Positions 13,640-24,782 of a stretch of DNA of 64,000 bases are shown here, piece by piece. Location: contig OW121854.1 in assembly GCA_933228895.1 (NCBI GenBank), positions 59,562,609 to 59,626,608 on the forward strand, in the 5' to 3' direction. The DNA comes from Platycnemis pennipes (lineage: Eukaryota > Arthropoda > Insecta > Odonata > Platycnemididae). Each line of letters opens with the position of its first letter. Within the stretch, counting starts at the first letter, position 1. The position numbers and the translations under genes are program-made. The notes beneath the pieces are model-generated. The model did no database searches and had not been told where the DNA came from. It worked only from the letters and a program-made list of their open reading frames with translations.

Positions 13640-13716
13640 CATGATACTTTGTACATGCATGGTGAAGAGTCACCCCCTTCCACACACCTAAATGGTGCTA
13701 TGTAGATGTAGAGCAG
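13640..13716 (+). repeat. Solo LINE 3'-tail remnant
   Basis: GTACATGCATGGTGAAGAGTCACC, then CCACACACCTAAATGGTG and ATGTAGATGTAG. It aligns by eye to the tail of the nested LINE at 26870-26966. No coding sequence precedes it, so it is a very short 5'-truncated copy. Confidence 0.6.
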
Positions 13717-13760
13717 GTAAATTATTATTACAGAACATTTTTGTCTTATATTGTCTCTGC

Positions 13761-13828
13761 TCGGAGTAACTCCAAAGTTAAGGCAAGTGCAACACTGAAA
13801 CAAAGCCTTATCTTTGGAGTTACTCCGA
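13761..13828. other. 68-nt hairpin, 24-nt arms with one mismatch
   Basis: Arms 13761-13784 and 13805-13828 are inverted copies differing at one position; the loop is 20 nt. Each arm contains the near-palindrome GGAGTAACTCC or GGAGTTACTCC. It starts about 45 bp after the LINE tail remnant. It could be a foldback element or a miRNA-like precursor; I recognised no known miRNA seed. Confidence 0.75.
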
Positions 13829-16800
13829 CCACTGGCCATGTAGGGTAAAAGTGTTATGTAAAATTTAACCGGTGATATCAATTATTTGGCGAAAATCGTT
13901 CGTTCAATAAATCTATAGTTTAAATACTACGGAATCTAAAATATCTAAAAGTATAATCTAAAATATCTACGGAAGTTGCAAAGTTTCTCTCAATGCACTT
14001 CGTAAATTCTTCTTGATTGCGTCATCTATGAGTTGATAACAAACAGGCAAGAAATGGTTATAATAAGGTTAGGTCGGTGAATATTGATGTATGCACTCCA
14101 GACTCCAGACTTTTGTTAGTGAACCTATTGCGCCTTTCCGGATGTTCGTCCTCTGAGGTGGAGGTAGTAGCAACTCTCCCCGTGTTATTATTTGAATGAG
14201 ACACTTGCATCTAGCTCAGCATTAATTCGGACCTTGTCTTCATGTGGTGGGTGTGAATAAGTATTCGTATAATAGGCGAAAGAGAGGCGTGGGTGGTGGA
14301 TACCGGTTGAAAAATGCGTGTCATGAAAATATGTGGTTGTAATGCTTCATAAGTGGATAGTCATGGAAGGAGTGTGCTGATTTTGTTTGGTCATGTTAGG
14401 GAAGCTGATTAGAATCGAAAATCGAAGGTGATGTTTGACAGGGATGTGAGATGTGCGAATGGAAGTGATGGCTCAGAAAGGTCCTCTGTACCATGGTAAA
14501 AAATAATATCATCAGGAGAAATATTAGTGGAATGAGGAATGAAAGGATGTGTACGCAGCAATTAGTTCATATAACATTTACGAAGAAATATGCGGAGTGG
14601 GAGTAATTGATTAGAATCTCTTTATTCCTCGTTTTATCACCATTAGAGTATTTATTTAGTGAGGCGTGTGTGTTTTTATAAATAGCAAACAGGTGCAAGT
14701 TATATTTCTAACCACTTAGCCAAGTCATTCCGATTCCCGGAATCGATTTCAAGAATGGGTAAGCTATCCAATATTTTGTCACAGGCAGGCGTATTTGGGG
14801 TCTAGTCGGCCTTGCCTTGCCGCATTTGTTTGAATATTTCATTAGCTCTTTTAAACCTGGAATTTAATTCATGGATTGATCCGTTATGTTTTAATGCCCC
14901 AGAAACAAATCAATAAATGGCTACTTTGATGCCTAATTATATGACGGTTTGTACTACATAGGTCGTGGTTGTTTTCGGAGAAATGTTAAGAAACTATTCT
15001 TGAGTAGCCCTAGGTATCATCTTCTCCAACACTTTTAAACCGAGCGCCATTCGACGCCGCTAGCAAGAAGTGAAATGAATTGGTCTATTAGTCCGGTAAA
15101 GTCATCCGTTTATAACGAGGGTGTGTGATCAAAGGGCTCTGAAAGACCGATTAGCAGTAGTTGACGCTAATGGCCCATGGCCCACCATGTTGGATTCTTT
15201 CCCCTTCCTTCTTAACCCCACTCTCCTTCCGCTAGCCAACCCCCACGCAGGGAATCCGTTGAAGCTCAATATAGGTACAGCACCTGTCGGTGCATTAAAG
15301 AGAGTGATACATGCTTCACCCCAGCAATATGGCATGGGTATTCCTTCTTGGGGTGTCCATAAGGCCCTCCTAAAAAGTTCGATCAGGTGGAAGACTAGCA
15401 ATAAGGAAAGATTATACGCCCGTATTCTCGATCACCTGCCGAACAGAAAAAAGTTAGGCATTTCTGTCATTTGTTTGCACTGCTTCTGGGTACGTCTTTA
15501 TTACTCGCACCCGAACGAGCTGTTTAATAGAAGAAATTCTGCTCCGATTCAGTAATGTCTAACCTAGGAGGTTTAGTTGAGACTACTGTATCCCTTATAC
15601 TCTCGCTAATAATTATTTATCATCTGTTTCGGAGAATTTTAAGTTTAACGGAAACGCTCCCTTTCATCTCTATAGTTATCATTTCAAGACACTACGTTAG
15701 CTGACGGCATGTTTTACAATTTGGTTCAAGTAGAATGTCTTCAACCTTATTGGATATATTGAAGTTTAAACATGCTGAGTGATCTTCATCTCCCTTCGCT
15801 ACGAACGCTTCGCCGGTTACCCAGGCAACTGGACATGCTGTTAGGTACCGAATAATATTCTTCACAGAAATGCATGCATAATGAGTCGGTGTTACCTCAT
15901 CTGCACCTAATTCAGATGATTCTATTGATTCTCTTTTCAGTCCTTCTAGCCATTACCCGGTGAACGGTCACTTTGTGGATTATAGGACTTTGCTCACGAT
16001 GATGAGTGAATAAGTGTGGGTGCGGACGAAGTAATTTCTCTGTTAAGGGTATTTGAAGGAACATGTGTTATTGCTGCCGTTTGTGGGCTACGCCGTCGAT
16101 TTGGGTACGCGGGATCGCCGACCAAAATGGACCCGATTAACCCTCGGGTTAAGGTTGGACGCCGTGGGCAGGTATGGAAATGTACGCGATTGGGAAGTCT
16201 GTTGGGGAAAAACATTTCCTCCGTGAGTTTTTCGGGAAACGAAAGGAGCTCGGAACGAGAGTGGGCAATGGGGGAAAAAAAGGCGACAGGTGGCGAGGTT
16301 GGCCCCCGGCCGGTAGCTCACTCCTCCGGGGGCCCTGCTTGACGGGCCTCCGCCGCCCCCGAGGGCCTCCCGCGGGGTGCCCTCGTCGAAATCCCCCGTC
16401 CACCCTCGCGTTCAGGAGAAGAATCCTTAAAGGGTGAGAGTGGTGGTGGTTGGGGGAATAGCCGGCACGCTCCGCGGCTCGAGACACTAAGGGGGTGGGA
16501 CAGTTTGTGTGCAGTTCAAGGGGGGAGGCCTCCCGCCTCTTTTTTTTTTTAAGGGCCCTTTAATTGAAAAGTGAACTGGCGATTAAGGCTTAGGCGCCCT
16601 ACATGCCTTCAACACGCGCCACCTGGCGTGAGTTTCCGAATTAAACTGAGGGAGGTGTGGGGTGGTTTTCGTATGCCAGGTCGTGTAGGATGCGTCGAAG
16701 GGGTGGGGATTGTGTGTATTTTGGTGCCCTAAAGGCTTTGGAGATGTTAGACTGATGAGAAGTTTAACTCGTGGGAACAAGTAGTTCGGCTCCGATAGCA

Positions 16801-18675
16801 AAATCGTACAAGCGCTGCATATTAACTTATCATGCATGCATAAATTTCCCTCGGCACAGAAGTCGAATTCCTCCTGTCAAGTACGCAGTTTGCATTTCCG
16901 GTTTAGCTCATTCACTCTTGTACGTAATTTTTCAAATTTGAGGTCGGTTTTCCAGAGTTGCTCGGGTTTTGAAAGCCCTTACTAGATGCGATTTCGAAGG
17001 AATAAACTATGGCGGTATCCTTTGTGAAAAGTGGCGCATGTTCAGTTAATAAAATCGGGACTATGATGAAATTAGACTTCTTTGCTAAAAAACGCGATTT
17101 CTTGATATGAAGTGTGTTGATAGGCTCGCGTTGAAGTTGGGTGGAATAAATGCCTCGTGTAAGTTAGTTGAGTTAAGACTTGAACCGTGAGTATTTAAGT
17201 TAGGAATTAACTATTTAGTGAGAAATAAAATATCATAAGTATTTTCTTGCCTTGAGGGTATTTGTAAGTGACATTTTCACGACTAGGGTGAACATGCTAA
17301 ACTTTTTGGGGCCAGAAAATGAGTGAGTATTTTGTTAACTGCTTACTTTTAAGGCTTCCGACTTTTAAGACTTATAATGAATGGCGTAATATTATTTCCG
17401 GGTTATTCCGTCTTGATCGTAGTTTTTGATGACATTTTCACTCATCATACTGGGGGCGTCCTACAACGAACAGGAAGGAAAAACACGGAAATAATATTAG
17501 GCAATACGAATTACTTTTTGTTTATGGCTTGGAATTCAGACGTAAAGGTGTCTCGTTCTTCCGTTGATTCCCAAGGCCATCTCTGTTTAGGCACACACGA
17601 TATATAATGATATCGCATTGCATTACGTGACCGTAGGGTAAGAGGCGCGCTAGACCCTCTCGTAGATTAATCAATTCTCCATCCCCCTTCGGACGATGGC
17701 CCGGAGGTATGGATGCAAATGTTTGGTCTGACGATTTGCATGATACAGGGGGGAGGGGAGAAGCAAGCGGTCCGATGCATTAACAGTAAAGCTTCTGCCC
17801 GCGGTGGTTCGGGGGCAGCACGGTGTGCCAGGTGAGGGGGCGTAGTGAGGAAGGTGGGGAAGGGGGGTAGTTGGCTGACGGGATGTCGGGTGGGACGGCG
17901 TTGCATTCTGGCCTGGGAGAGGGGCAGCAGATGGCCAACGAAAAATGCCCAAGTCTCCTCTCTCTCTTCCTTTCCGCCTTCATCCGCCTTGTTTATTCCC
18001 CCAGCGCCAGGGTCTTCACTGCGCAGGATACTAATCGGTACGAAAGAAGGCATGATGTTCCATTGTTCCCGTCTTGCAGTTCCCTGACGGCGAGGAAATA
18101 TTCATCCACGTCCGTGGGAAGATCAGTAAATGCTTTTGCGTCGAAATCGAAACGATTTTCATGTTCGCTCATCTCTTCAAGGATCCGTTCCTCATCGCAA
18201 TTACGCTTGCCGAAGTCTCTCGTAATTTGCTCTACAACTTCTTCGTTCTTAGGAGGAGGAGCAGCGTAGATGACTCAAGTAATTTAAGGCTACCCTAAAC
18301 CGTCGGTAGTCTTTTATGTAAGGTGGTGGTTGTGCTGGGAATAGGAGGAGGAGGTTGGAAAATATTAACCTTTTTGTTTGGAACGTGGAGATGTAGGAAA
18401 CGTCATGCTCTAAGAACGAAAGTATATAAGGAGGGAACGAATAATCAAGTGAATACATTTCATCTTCCTTATGTTATTTTGTCTCAATGTACGTGGTTTA
18501 CTGTGGGACTCGTAGTTTTGTGTTTGTTGTGGATATGGAATGCATACCCAGTAAATCAGTACCCAGTGAAATTGTTTTGAAGACGGAGCCTGAACGTTAA
18601 TTTTGATGGAAATGTTCCATTCCCAATTGTGTCATTTTCCGTAATGAAATTGATCTCTAATAGAAAAAAAACTAA

Positions 18676-18713
18676 ATCGTGCATTTACACTTCTATCGTG
18701 CATTTACACTTCG
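18676..18713 (+). repeat. 19-bp tandem duplication
   Basis: ATCGTGCATTTACACTTCT at 18676-18694 followed by ATCGTGCATTTACACTTCG at 18695-18713. Confidence 0.9.
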
Positions 18714-19015
18714 TGGTGATACGATTTGGACACTTGGGTGAGAGAGATCAGTCGAGCCGAACACCATAACGGTAAAAAAATTCTGTTCTTGGACCCATTT
18801 GTATCTTCTCGACTTTGGCATGCCGTTCCTTATGGATTTCTACTACAGCGTGGAAAAGACGATTCATCACTTTTAATTTCAGCCAGTAACTCTGTTGCGT
18901 GTGACCACCGACTGGTTTAAGTAATCAATGTGGAAAAGAGGTAAGGATTGAAGCATCAAGATAGGCATTTAACTTCTGCGCTATTGGTTGATTAAACTGA
19001 ATTAAATATATATTG

Positions 19016-19056
19016 AGGTACATATATTATATTATAAGAATATAATATATGTACCT
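19016..19056. repeat. Perfect inverted repeat, 18-bp arms, 5-nt loop
   Basis: AGGTACATATATTATATT at 19016-19033 and its exact complement at 19039-19056. AT-rich; it would extrude as a cruciform or mark a small foldback. Confidence 0.9.
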
Positions 19057-19189
19057 TTATTCCGTGCAGAATATCGAAAGACTTGTTCAAACCTATTATC
19101 ATTTTTCACTTTTACAATTTTTGAACTAGTATCTACGACTGGACAATTTTCAGGATCACATCAAACTTAATAGGAACAACAGTGTGTTG

Positions 19190-19345
19190 AATAACGGGAT
19201 AATACCCTCTGAGAAAAGATTTGTCAACGCTGTAGCATGTTGTGATGTGATAATCACGTGTAGTTGATGACGTTTTACATCGAAACCCAGGTATCGTTAT
19301 ACAATAAAATTTGTGTGGAATAACGATGTATTTTGTTTATTCAAT
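19190..19345 (+). repeat. Retroelement 3'-end-like segment
   Basis: TTGATGA at 19264-19270, a small stem and CGAAACC at 19281-19287, then ACAATAAAAT and TTGTGTGGAATAACG. The order resembles that at 11981-12035 (TGATGA, GAAAC, AATAAA). No coding remnant adjoins it. Confidence 0.35.
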
Positions 19346-19808
19346 ATGCGGGTGCTTTATTTGTGCCTGTTAAATAAAATATTTGGTTCCAATTGGTGGG
19401 ACAATATTAACGGGAAAGACAGTCATGAATCAAAATCGAAGACTTAGTAGGAAGTGGTTTTGTGTGGGGGGTTGATGAAGGTTTGCATAATTCCTGTCAG
19501 GGAAAAGAACGGTCCAGTGATGATGGGGGCGAGGCGTTGCTGGGGTGAAAGGTTCATCTCCCGAGACGCTTGGATCGTCGCTTCTCAGGTCCGTTTCTTG
19601 GGGGCGTCTTGGTCACGCGCAGTGATTACGACCCTCCGCCCCTCCCCCGATTAGCCCGCGGCGGCCCCCTCCCTGCTCCCGGCTAATCGCCCCGCCCCCA
19701 CTACCCCCAGACCGTCGTCGGCCTCCTCTCCTCCTCTCCGCAGACTCACCCCCTGGGTGGTCGGCTCGTCTTTGTAGCACGCGGTCGCCCCCCCAGATAC
19801 GCCTCCTT

Positions 19809-19834
19809 CCCCCCCCCCCCCCCCCCCCCCCCCC
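19809..19834 (+). repeat. Run of 26 C
   Basis: Uninterrupted poly-C inside a GC-rich block. Length is likely to be unstable in sequencing and in populations. Confidence 0.9.
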
Positions 19835-22457
19835 TCCTGGTCCAAGAGGCGCGTGTCTCCGCGGTGAGTCGCCGCTACGTATTGGGTTGCACTCAGTGGT
19901 GTGGGGGTGTGCGGCCGAAGGAAACCCGACACCTCGGTAGGTGGGTGGCCCCGGCTGTGAAAGTCTCCTTCGCCCTCTCCATCAACCTATCTTCATCCCC
20001 CATCTCTTTTCCCCAACCTCTTCCCACCCTTAGAACAATGGCTCCTGGGGCTAAGTCGCGAACCGGCGGTGGCCGTTCGGACGCCTCAAGTTTGCCCTTC
20101 TATTCATGAACGGACCTCCGAATAGCGTCTAATTGAAGGTACGGTCTCTTTCGTGTTACTGCCCTGCTGCTGACGCTTATTTATCGAAGTTTCAAAACCA
20201 AATTGTCATTTTCTTTAATTCTCGACTCGTAGATAATGGAGAGCGAGCTAGCGCCGTGTGTGTTGCAGTGCTGTTTTTAGCCTCAGCGGTCTAGTTTAAC
20301 TCGTGTTCATACTTCGCGCCCATGGGCAAATTAATTCTACCAAGTCCATTCACGTAAGTAGTAAAAGAGTGTAGTACATTCGCAAACTTTTTCCATGGTC
20401 TTCACACTCAAATTAACCTCCATAATTCAGTCTCCGAATTGCTTCAATGTTCACTCGATAGATTGGTGCTCGAGGAAACATGAATTGCTAGTTTACGGCT
20501 CGTATTGTGCACTCTGTTCACATTTCCACTTGTGTAATTGACAAACATTTGCTCAACAACGTAATACGCCTATAATTGCGATAGTCTTGGGCTTCGGATC
20601 AAGATAAACAAAAACCTCCCGTTGCCTCCACATCTGTTTGCTAAGGTGGCGGGGCTGCTAAGGATAGTCCTGCCGCTGCGTGACTATGAACGTTAGATAG
20701 CAACCTCGTTTTCAATTCTCTAGTTCCCTCTCTTCGAATGGTAAATCATCCAAGTTATCCATTTATTACTTCTAATTAGTTGAATTATAATTTATATTTT
20801 GACAGCTTTCTGCGGAAATGTGCTTTCTCTACACCCTAAAAGTCTCATCAAGCAACAGTACTGCATTTTCCAGTGTATAAAATCAATTTTTCCCGAAGAA
20901 TCGAGAGGAAAATCGCCGAAATAATACATTAAATGGCGAATTTCAATGTTAGACTTGGCCTCTGTAGACTGTGGGTGATACATTTTATGCGAGAGAATTG
21001 ATTTCCACCTGTTTATCCTCGTTTATTTATAATTTTCTCATTACGGAGGAAGGCTGTGGTGGAGAATCTACACTTCCCCTCCGGCGCGAATCATCCACTC
21101 CCGGAGCAAAGCGCGAGCGCGTCTCGTTCAGTCACTGCCGTGCCCAGACGTGTGGCCGTGTCCCCCTAGTAAATATTTATCCGGCGGCGGCGCGAGCTGG
21201 TGCGCGTCTTTGCCAATCCGGTAGGAGGAGCCTTCCTCTTCCCGAACCCCATCACGTCCCCGTGCAGCGATCTCTTTTCGAGGAGGTAGCCACCGGCGTC
21301 GTCGGAGGACGCGGGCGGTTGGGTTGGCGGTGAGGGGAGGGGTGAATTCTCGTCTAAACTGAAGCGTCGGCCGGTGGTGAAAGGTGAGGACAGAGAGGAG
21401 GTGTGTGGGGAGGTAGGCTGGTTCAGGGGGTCCCGGGGATCCTTTCGGGGGCGGGGGAGGCGGAGGATGGGAAGAGCGGCGTGTGCCGGCCGGGGGGCGG
21501 GAAGGGAAGGGTATGGGGAGACGGCAGCTGGCTCGCGTGTTACGGATTCTGTCCCGCCGCCGTCCGCCCCATACCTACTCCGCCTCCTCCCCCATCCCTC
21601 CCTGTGGAGGAGGCATTCGATCCTCCTCCCATCTTAACTCCGTCTCATCCTCATCAGGATGGGGATGGTATGTTACCGGGATCAGGTCGTGTGAGATGGT
21701 ACATTACTGCCGCTCTTCCAACTCCTACCTCCTCCTACCTGCGATTCGTTTGCAGTCTCGGCAAGTCGTCGAGTCGACGTTAACGTGAAGAGAGCGACGT
21801 TTTTTTGCATTTAAGGCTGTTCTATACCAAACCAATATCTCTTGAGTAACCGCCACGGGGGTTAGTTCCGAGAGCCGCCGCTTCAGTTTCAGTGGGATGG
21901 GTAACTTTACTGGGAGGAGGGGGTCATCTTTGAGGGGTGTTTGGGGAGTGGCTTATTTATTCAGTCACCAATGAGTGACCACCGGTCCACATGTTCCTTA
22001 TCGCCTATTGCGTCACACGTCGTCACTCGACCCCTTGGACGAAGGCCGAGGAAATCTTTGTTTACGAGTGATTCATTCGTCTTCCTCATCTTAGCTATCC
22101 GCTTATCTTTGCTACTCACCTAACACGAACGTAACTTGTCTATAAGTGGGATTTGATTTAGTCCACTCTCGCTACCAGGTAAAATATTCGGGGCTATTTA
22201 TTTTCAGTACAGAAGTAAAATGCTTCTCTAAAACCTAATTCCTTTATTGCAAGATTTTTCAAATAACTTTCAAAGTGTAACTCCGTCTAAAGTTTGTCCA
22301 GAAATTAAATGGGATCGAGAAAAAACTAAAACACAACGTCATTGTAAGTGTGAACTGGAGCAAAACTTTTTATGGACTACGGTAAATTATATTTATTCGA
22401 TAGATGAAAAGTCCAAAGAGAGAATCTTAAAAAAGAAAATTGAGCATCAGTAATTCA

Positions 22458-22512
22458 ATGAAATAAAACTGACTGACTGATGGCTCGTCACCCTAGGGTG
22501 ACTTTATTTCAT
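22458..22512. repeat. Nested palindromes
   Basis: An outer inverted pair ATGAAATAAA (22458-22467) and TTTATTTCAT (22503-22512) encloses a perfect 16-bp palindrome GTCACCCTAGGGTGAC (22487-22502) and a short CTGA repeat. Probably the end of a small non-autonomous element. Confidence 0.75.
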
Positions 22513-22574
22513 AGTATGCCAAAAACTGGCTTATTATATGTGTCATTTTAATCCCGGAACCGACTAGGATCTTT

Positions 22575-22842
22575 AATTATTCATTAAAATATCATTCGGT
22601 CTATGGAAACTGTCAATTGGATTGTTTTTATTTAAGGCTGCACATTCCATAGCTGTGTTTTCACTGTTTTCTATCGTTTTGTAGTATTTCGTACTTTGAT
22701 TTGTTATTATTTTTTCTAGTGGGTCAATTGTAGCTTTTTCGTATATTGTGTCATTTGCGGTCCATTATTTAATTCCATGCATGTTTCTTAGCATCCTTCG
22801 GTCCATCGCCTTAATATTGTCTATCTTGTTTCTGTGGAGTTT
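22575..22842 (-). pseudogene. TE coding remnant adjoining the transposase fragment
   Basis: One minus-strand frame reads KLHRNKIDNIKAMDRRMLRN, MHGIK, a TAA stop, WTANDTIYEKATIDPLEKII, TNQSTKYYKTIENSENTAM and further. The second half resembles the C-terminal end of Jockey-type LINE proteins (N-D-x-I-Y … L-x-x-x-I … S-x-K-Y-Y … N). It directly follows the transposase fragment on the same strand in another frame, so it might instead be the decayed transposase C-terminus. Coding character looks real because the frame is open over about 80 codons with one stop. Confidence 0.5.
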
Positions 22843-22988
22843 GCTTCCTTAGCTATTTCTCTCCACCTCTTACAGCAATATCGCGGCAAGTGATTGGTGC
22901 AATCTATTTTAATGACAGGGAGATCAACGCCGTAGGGAAGAAGTTCGGCCAATTTCTTGGTAGCACTGCTGTCGCCATCCCCTACGAA
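22821..22988 (-). pseudogene. DDE transposase remnant (MULE-like)
   Basis: The minus strand encodes FVGDGDSSATKKLAELLPYG, then a V-I-K-I-D-C-T-N-H-L-P-R-Y-C-C-K segment and WREIAKEAN. The blocks G-D-G-D-S-S, P-Y-G, K-I-x-C-x-N-H-L-x-R and C-x-K-x-R-E-I fit a Mutator-like transposase domain common in arthropod genomes, with the G-D-G-D Asp likely catalytic. A TAA immediately precedes the block (22989-22991) and a TAG ends it (22821-22823). Only about 55 codons survive. Family assignment is from memory of the motif pattern. Confidence 0.6.
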
Positions 22989-24044
22989 TTAAATGGAAAT
23001 TTTATCGTATTTGCGTGAAGAAAGATAAAACTAATTACACAACACCCATTTATAAGATTCATGACAAGCACATCATATTATATCGCCTATAAGCCGGTGG
23101 TACTTCAAATTGTGCATCTCTACTTTTGTTTTAAATCCCTCGACAATTATGTCGGCTTCCATTTCCGTCGAGGACTTGTTCCAATTCTTGAAGCACATAT
23201 GCTGTTTGGCCTGTGTTTTCATAGTTCTGCATTTCGCACATATACTGCAGTATTTGCAGCTAAATGGTGCATTATTTCCCAGAGCTAACAGAGAAGTGAA
23301 ACGGTGTCTTATATCAAACATTTTTCTTCTAGAAGGCTCATAAGCTGTCTCCTTCCTTTGTCTCTTCAGTGGTATCACTTGAAGTCAAGCAGGAATTTAC
23401 GTTTGTAAATTGGCCTTTCAAAAGTTATTGAATCGCAGTGCCGCAGTTTCAGAGGGATGAAATGTCTCCGATATTTTTTTGAAATATACGAGAAAAACTA
23501 AACTGCAGTTCTACGAAAATGTTGATTATATTCGTAAGATTCGGATTTTTTCCAATTCGGACGTAAACGTAAAATACGCTTCCATTTAGCATTACTTACA
23601 TAAACAAGATTGGTGCTTGATGGAGTCAACCCCCTGTACTTTTATCCAATATGTGTTGGAAGCAATTTTTTCCGATCCTAAATAGTACAATAGTTTGCAC
23701 GAGTAATCCAGTTACTGTAGATCCATTCTAATGCATTAAAAAGGAAATATTAAATTTCACGGTAAATGGTTACTCGGTCGGACCAGGTGACCATTATTCT
23801 GCGTTTTACTGTCAGCTTATTGAACACAAGCTCCCCATTTTAACTATTTTACCTCAATTAACTTTTCTCAATTTACTTTCGAGAACAGGGCCTGGGGCCC
23901 CGAATTTCCCCAGGCGATACGGAGGGGGACCCGAAACTTTTTCCAAGAAATTTTATCGTTCTGATTTTAACTGGGCATGATAATCCGGATTAAACTGCTT
24001 ATATTTCATGTGCTAAGTGAAAAGTAACATCGCTATTTTGTCTT
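22989..24044. other. No recognisable gene between TE remnants
   Basis: AT-rich. Short paired ORFs at 23061-23378 on both strands have no recognised motif. The flanks are transposase and LINE remnants, so this may be older TE sequence. Confidence 0.5.
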
Positions 24045-24214
24045 CTCGTCACATTTCCCAAGTACTCTTTTTATAAATCCTAGCTTTCTCTTCGCTCGGC
24101 CGCATATTTCCCGGATGTGTCTTCTCCACGATAAATCTTTAGTGATTGTTTCACCTAAATACCTTATGGTTTCAACGCTTTCGACCTTCGTGTTATTAAT
24201 TTTATAGGATCGCT
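24045..24214 (-). pseudogene. LINE post-RT region
   Basis: The minus strand encodes YKINNTKVESVETIRYLGETI, then LSWRRHIREICGRAKRKLGF and IKRVL. This is the standard segment downstream of the RT domain in Jockey/CR1-type elements (Y-L-G, W-x-x-H-I, A-x-x-x-L-G-F). Homology fades at about 24045, with no recognisable 3' end. Confidence 0.75.
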
Positions 24215-24782
24215 CTATAGAATTATTCCTCCTCCATGTCTTGAATTATATCTAAATCCTTGCTTCCTGTCTTCTTCTGATATACCCCTGCGCACTACAG
24301 TATCGTCTGCAAAAAGTCTAAGCGTAAAACTAACTACGCTACCCTGGGGAACTCCCGATGTGACTTTGATTGTGTCTGACATGATACCATCTATGACAAC
24401 CCTCTGCTCTCGCCCACTTATGAATTCTTTTATCCAACACACAACGTTATTATTTAAACCAAAACTCTCTAATTTCAAGATTAATTTATCATGTGGTACT
24501 TTATCGAATGCATTTTTAAAATCTTAAATCTATCGCATGAACTTCAGTACTGTTTTCGCCGTTGACTAAAATATCGTGTACAAATAAAGCTTATTGTGTC
24601 TCGCAGGATCTACCTTTCCGGAACCCACGTTGTCTGTTTATGAGCAATCCCTGATATTCAAATGCCCCATGATTGTACTGACTACAATGTGCTAAAATAC
24701 TTTGCAAGAGATTAACGTAAGTGAAATGGGTCTGTAGTTACTAGGTTCTTTCCTATCACCGCTTTCAAAAATAGGTGTAATG
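24215..24782 (-). pseudogene. LINE reverse transcriptase core with internal deletion
   Basis: 24782-24480 keeps recognisable pieces (VANITPIFESGDR, NYRPISLT, FKNAFDKVPHDKLILKL) but carries several stops and frameshifts. 24478-24215 is open again: SFGLNNNVVCWIKEFISGR, RVVIDG, then VPQGSV followed almost at once by RLFADD. The block that normally lies between them (roughly L-G-P-L-L-F-L-L-Y-I-N-D) is missing. This looks like a deletion of about 20 codons that preserved frame. Catalytic FADD remains, but the enzyme could not fold normally. Confidence 0.8.

Larger units (their letters stand above)
13829..22457. other. Non-coding stretch with GC-rich blocks
   Basis: GC-rich blocks lie at about 16280-16420, 17680-18010, 19600-20100 and 21060-21680. 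A 144-codon plus ORF at 15121-15555 matches no family I know. Tandem and inverted repeats inside are listed separately. Confidence 0.55.

Noticed and set aside
15121..15555. 144-codon plus-strand ORF
   Set aside because: Composition is less biased than in the GC blocks, but I recognise no motif and see no splice-site or repeat context. Left as unexplained rather than called a gene.
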